From JAVDCA01 sp035764045 (GTDB lineage Bacteria > Pseudomonadota > Alphaproteobacteria > Rhizobiales > Xanthobacteraceae): a stretch of 17,059 nt of DNA. Positions 14,941-17,059 of this stretch are shown in pieces; the stretch's first letter is position 1, and the number at the start of each line of letters is the position of its first letter. Below the pieces are notes generated by a model. The model worked only from the letters and a program-made list of their open reading frames with translations, was not told where the DNA came from and searched no databases. The position numbers and the translations under genes are program-made. The stretch covers positions 1 to 17,059 of the forward strand of contig DASTZX010000136.1 in NCBI GenBank assembly GCA_035764045.1, in the 5' to 3' direction.

Positions 14941-14955
14941 CGATGTAGTACATCG
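14941..14955. promoter_or_regulatory. 15-bp perfect palindrome upstream of the polybasic peptide gene
   Basis: CGATGTA-G-TACATCG is a perfect 7-bp inverted repeat with a one-base centre, 70 bases before the 21-aa peptide start and just after an AT-rich TTCTTTTTAAT stretch. The form suits a dimeric repressor or activator site. I cannot name the regulator. Confidence 0.4.
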
Positions 14956-15025
14956 ACATGGGTGCATGAGCGGAGAACGCGCATGCACTTCATTGAAGTC
15001 GCCACTCACTTGCTAGGAGGGCAGC

Positions 15026-15091
15026 ATGGCGAAGAAAGCGAAAGCGAAGAAGAAGACCGCGAAGAAGGCGAAGCGGAAGGCCAAGCGCTAA
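15026..15091 (+). CDS. 21-aa polybasic Lys/Ala peptide, histone-H1-tail-like
   Basis: A 22-codon frame begins MAKKAKAKKKTAKKA and ends in Arg just before TAA. It contains 11 Lys, 2 Arg, 6 Ala and 1 Thr, net charge about +13. AGGAGG at 15015-15020 sits 5 bases before the ATG, among the best ribosome sites in the window, and an 8-bp hairpin follows the stop by 14 bases, so it has the layout of a small gene. The composition matches the tails of bacterial histone H1-like and AlgP-like proteins, suggesting nucleic-acid binding. A shifted frame gives an acidic Glu-rich product from the same repeats but lacks a ribosome site. Alternatively it could be a leader peptide or the remnant of a longer KA-repeat gene. 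Confidence 0.6.
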   Translation: MAKKAKAKKKTAKKAKRKAKR

Positions 15092-15105
15092 AATGTCGCC
15101 TCGAG

Positions 15106-15128
15106 GCCTTCGACACCTCGTCGAAGGC
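15106..15128 (+). terminator. Hairpin after the polybasic peptide gene
   Basis: GCCTTCGA (15106-15113) pairs with TCGAAGGC (15121-15128) around a 7-base loop, extendable by a G-T and an A-T pair. It lies 14 bases after the peptide stop. The tail is TTCAT, a poor T-run, so termination strength is uncertain. Confidence 0.45.
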
Positions 15129-15230
15129 TTCATCGACTGATCCGGCGCAAGTCGAGCGAGCGATCGCGAGAGGCGCAAAGCGGATCGGATCGAACACCAG
15201 AGGGCGTTGGCGAGCCCGAGGTCCGAACAT

Positions 15231-15264
15231 CCCGCGCTTCAGCCGCCTGTCGGCTGAGAGCGGG
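15231..15264. other. Two-part hairpin in the intergenic gap
   Basis: CAGCCG (15240-15245) pairs with CGGCTG (15251-15256) around CCTGT, and an outer CCCGC/GCGGG clamp pairs 15231-15235 with 15260-15264. The structure would be stable in RNA of either strand. No T-run adjoins it, so its role is open: RNA-stability element, part of an untranslated RNA, or neither. Confidence 0.35.
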
Positions 15265-15427
15265 ACAGGGGGGCGGAGAAATTCCGTCCCTCGCCACCGG
15301 CGGAAACAGCGCCGATGGGTTCGTGCCTCGGACATCTCGCCGACGCCCTCAGCATTTTGCGCAGGTCGCCAACAGGCGACGGTCGGCCCGGACGTGGCGC
15401 CTCTCCACAACCGCGATCACGAAGCTT

Positions 15428-16129
15428 TCACGAACCTTGGCTGATCAGCCGGCCGCGCTGGTCTCTCGGCGCCAACGGGGTCCTGCGGCCGTCTTCGAGC
15501 CACTCGACCGCGGCACTCGCTTGGATCTCGAAGGCAGAGGCCGGTCGCAGCCGGCGCAGGTTGCCCTTCGGGATGATCGGCATGTGCACGGAAGCGTCGA
15601 GCAGGTGCACCAGCCGGTCGAGGTCGGCCTCCGCCGTGATCCAACGCTCCGGCGCATAGCGCGACAGGTCGAACGGCTGCGAGAAGTGACGCAGCGACTT
15701 GCGGCCGTCCCAAAGATAATATTCGTGAAAGTAGGACGCGGCGAGACCGCGAACGGAGTCGTGGATCGGGTCGCGATAGCGCAGGCCCGGGTGATTGGTC
15801 TTGCTGATGGCGCCCCAGTGGCCGTTCTCGCGAAACAACGCCACCACGTGATCCTCGTCGTCATAGGCGGCCTGGAAGTCGAGCAGCAGCGGACGTTCGC
15901 CATGAAAGGCGAGGGCCGCCGCGGCGAGCATCGCCCCTTCGACACAGTGCGCCTGGCCGGTCCGCAACACCCGGCGCGGCGACATGTAGGTCTTGGCCTC
16001 GCGCTCCATGTTGATCGCGAGGGTGTCGATGAAGTCCTGGATGCGGCGCGGCGAGCTGAGCTTGCGGAAGATCTTCCTCTCGGCCTCGGAGAGAACCGAT
16101 CGCACTCGTCTGGCATAGGTGGAAGGCAT
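15428..16129 (-). CDS. Transglutaminase-like (papain-fold) protein with Cys-His-Asp triad
   Basis: This 233-aa protein opens with a basic helical segment (MPSTYARRVRSVLSEAERKI). It then has GQAHCVEGAMLAAAALAFHG (C62), DDEDHVVALFRENGHWGAIS (H94) and GLRYRDPIHD (D120). The order and spacing of Cys, His followed by a hydrophobic strand, and Asp-Pro are those of transglutaminase-like superfamily proteins, in which the triad drives proteolysis, crosslinking or amide exchange. No signal peptide is present, so it is probably cytoplasmic. The substrate is unknown. I chose the ATG at 16129; an earlier ATG at 16213 would add 28 Arg/Ser-rich residues without a ribosome site. The end overlaps a 12-bp palindrome at 15439-15450 that falls inside codons. 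Confidence 0.75.
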   Translation of the reverse strand: MPSTYARRVRSVLSEAERKIFRKLSSPRRIQDFIDTLAINMEREAKTYMSPRRVLRTGQAHCVEGAMLAAAALAFHGERPLLLDFQAAYDDEDHVVALFRENGHWGAISKTNHPGLRYRDPIHDSVRGLAASYFHEYYLWDGRKSLRHFSQPFDLSRYAPERWITAEADLDRLVHLLDASVHMPIIPKGNLRRLRPASAFEIQASAAVEWLEDGRRTPLAPRDQRGRLISQGS

Positions 16130-16267
16130 GGATTGTCGGACCGGGATAAGAGATGAAGCGGCGCGGGATTCGCGCCGTCCCGATCTTAGAGCAACATGCC
16201 GGCCAAGCGACACCGTTTGAAAAGATGTGCTTTGCCAAGGGCCTGGAGAGGGCTCGGAAAGACCGAG

Positions 16268-16483
16268 CTAGGCCTTCTTCAGGCAATCGCCGATGAATTT
16301 GCGGTAGGCGTCGCGCCCCTTCGCGCCGGTCTTCGCCTTCTCGTCCTTCCACTGGGCAGCGCAGAGCTTCATCTTCTGCTGCTGTGGCGTCAGAGCCTTC
16401 TTCTCCTGGGCACTCGCCGTCGGCAGCGCCACGACCGCAACAAACGCCGCCGCCAGCACGGCGGCCCCGACACGCTTGATCAT
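16268..16483 (-). CDS. PsiF-family small secreted protein
   Basis: This 71-aa precursor starts MIKRVGAAVLAAAFVAVVAL and ends its signal at about TASAQ (residue 26). The mature 45 residues read TPQQQKMKLCAAQWKDEK and then GRDAYRKFIGDCLKKA. QQxKMKxC..A and the FxxxCL ending form a PsiF repeat, named after the phosphate-starvation-inducible PsiF of E. coli; the molecular role is unknown. The two cysteines likely form a disulfide in the periplasm. GGGAGGG lies just before the ATG at 16483; a longer frame to 16582 would hide the signal peptide. No pho box is evident. A small hairpin (16252-16268) reaches into the stop codon. Confidence 0.85.
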   Translation of the reverse strand: MIKRVGAAVLAAAFVAVVALPTASAQEKKALTPQQQKMKLCAAQWKDEKAKTGAKGRDAYRKFIGDCLKKA

Positions 16484-16726
16484 CTTTTCCCTCCCTCGCA
16501 CGTCGTATTTCGCGGGCATGTTATCCATAGATAGCAGGCCCGTCCAGCACCACCTGTGCGGGTTCGGGGCGTCCCGAGCCATGGGAGGGCGCTCGCTCCG
16601 GTCCTTAACGAGAGCTTGCCGGGATCGCGGACGTTCACGCTCGATTCATCGCGTCGCTTAAACCGTGATTCAAATTTCCACCGGATGATCGCCGCACTCG
16701 ATCGACGATCGGGTGGGATGGCGACG

Positions 16727-16746
16727 GCCGGATCAACGCATCCGGC
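16727..16746 (+). promoter_or_regulatory. Hairpin in the leader of the Sel1-repeat gene
   Basis: GCCGGAT (16727-16733) pairs with ATCCGGC (16740-16746) around CAACGC. It ends about 12 bases before the GGGGAGG ribosome site. A second small palindrome, CGATCG-A-CGATCG, is at 16699-16711. Either could be an operator or a leader structure; neither is proven. Confidence 0.35.
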
Positions 16747-16769
16747 ACGGATAAACAGGGGAGGCCAGA

Positions 16770-17036
16770 ATGGCACGGCTCGATGTGATGGACGGCGATA
16801 TCGCGACACTCGGCGCGGCGAATGCCTCGGGCGATGTTCTGTTTCAGCTCGGCATGATGTATTCGAACGGGACCACGGTTCCGGCCGATTACGTGTCGGC
16901 GCACAAGTGGTTCAACCTGGCCGCCATGCGCGGCAACAAGGATGCGATCCGCCTGCGCCGGGAAATCGCCGAGCAGATGTCGGAGCACGAGATCGCGGTG
17001 GCGCAGCGCGCTGCCCGCGATTGGCTCAGGCACTGA
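16770..17036 (+). CDS. Small single Sel1-repeat protein
   Basis: This 88-aa protein contains one clear Sel1-like repeat, DVLFQLGMMYSNGTTVPADY followed by VSAHKWFNLAAMRGNKDA, at about residues 22-59. It then has a charged helix (RLRREIAEQMSEHEIAVAQ). Sel1 repeats are helical protein-binding units; with a single unit this is probably an adaptor or a domain that pairs with a partner. No signal peptide is seen. GGGGAGG lies about 6 bases before the ATG. It diverges from the PsiF gene with a 286-bp gap that contains the palindromes noted and no gene. Confidence 0.82.
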   Translation: MARLDVMDGDIATLGAANASGDVLFQLGMMYSNGTTVPADYVSAHKWFNLAAMRGNKDAIRLRREIAEQMSEHEIAVAQRAARDWLRH

Positions 17037-17059
17037 GCTGCCTTCGAGGCGAGCTCGGG

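Larger units (their letters stand above)
14402..15025. other. Long region without a convincing gene between gatB and a polybasic peptide gene
   Basis: No open frame here has a good ribosome site and protein-like composition; frames of 117-135 codons on both strands are Arg/Ser-rich and mutually overlapping. The stretch holds a GC hairpin after gatB (14417-14434), a dense array of GANTC sites (14505-14744), an A7T6 tract (14642-14654) beside a 6-bp hairpin, an A4T4-centred imperfect palindrome (about 14809-14825), TTGACA at 14847-14852 without a matching -10, and a 15-bp palindrome (14941-14955). It could be a regulatory leader, an untranslated RNA or a chromosome-architecture site. Confidence 0.6.
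15092..15427. other. 336-bp gap with hairpins and no convincing gene
   Basis: After the peptide stop come two hairpins (15106-15128 and 15231-15264) and a stretch ending CCCTCGCCACC near 15285-15297 that looks like a tRNA 3' end but cannot be folded into a tRNA. Open frames crossing it on both strands lack ribosome sites and are Arg/Ser-rich. I see no promoter or repeat unit that I can name. Confidence 0.5.

Noticed and set aside
15209..15297. tRNA-like arms, GGCGAG near 15209 and CTCGCC near 15290 followed by ACC, about 88 bases apart
   Set aside because: There is no T-arm consensus (GTTCRA), no proper anticodon arm and no D-arm, so it does not fold as a tRNA.
14962..15444. 160-codon open frame (starting GTG) that reads the Lys/Ala repeats as a Glu-rich stretch
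   Set aside because: It has no ribosome site, runs through the hairpin after the peptide gene and becomes Arg/Ser-rich. The AGGAGG serves the Lys/Ala frame instead.
16520..16530. TTATCCATA, close to a DnaA box (TTATCCACA)
   Set aside because: A single imperfect copy without a cluster or origin-type genes nearby; it lies in the psiF leader.

Overview
The window comes from a high-GC alphaproteobacterium, most likely a member of the Hyphomicrobiales (Rhizobiales) near Bradyrhizobium, Rhodopseudomonas or Xanthobacteraceae. The reasons are the GC-rich codon use, the GatCAB-type amidotransferase, a MaeB-type malic enzyme fused to a phosphotransacetylase-like domain, DUF2336 and DUF6665-like proteins, and short palindromic intergenic repeats of a kind common in these genomes. 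No phage, transposase, integrase or CRISPR array is visible. Most of the window is ordinary chromosomal core.

Layout. 1-422 is the 3' end of aspS, followed by a palindromic repeat cluster. 653-2802 is a two-gene unit: a Tat-exported small subunit and a GMC flavoprotein of the gluconate/glucose dehydrogenase type. After a double-hairpin repeat, a Tat-exported amidohydrolase (2925-4004, minus) lies divergent from maeB (4155-6443). speD and speE (6522-7927) form a spermidine-synthesis pair. A minus-strand block follows: a DUF2336 protein, a DUF6665-like protein, a 53-aa membrane protein and a 58-aa zinc-ribbon-like protein. 10299-14401 holds gatC, two tiny Cys-motif genes, gatA, a 101-aa conserved gene and gatB; gatB seems to have its own promoter. 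14402-15427 is about 1 kb almost without genes, with a dense helically phased cluster of GANTC sites, an A7T6 tract, a 15-bp palindrome and a 21-aa Lys/Ala peptide gene with a near-ideal Shine-Dalgarno. The window closes with a transglutaminase-like protein and a PsiF-like secreted protein (both minus) and a small Sel1-repeat protein (plus).

How the genes fit together. AspRS and GatCAB can together make Asn-tRNA(Asn) indirectly, if this AspRS is the non-discriminating kind; GatCAB also makes Gln-tRNA(Gln). SpeD supplies decarboxylated S-adenosylmethionine to SpeE. The GMC subunit and its Tat-bearing partner probably form an exported sugar or alcohol dehydrogenase. A three-cysteine motif in the GMC subunit matches, as I recall it, the [3Fe-4S] site of FAD-dependent glucose dehydrogenase. 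The usual cytochrome c subunit is not in the window.

The parts most worth a second look are the GANTC array with its neighbouring polybasic peptide gene, and the pair of tiny MCxxCE proteins inside the gat operon. I see no strong evidence for a wholly new multi-gene system.
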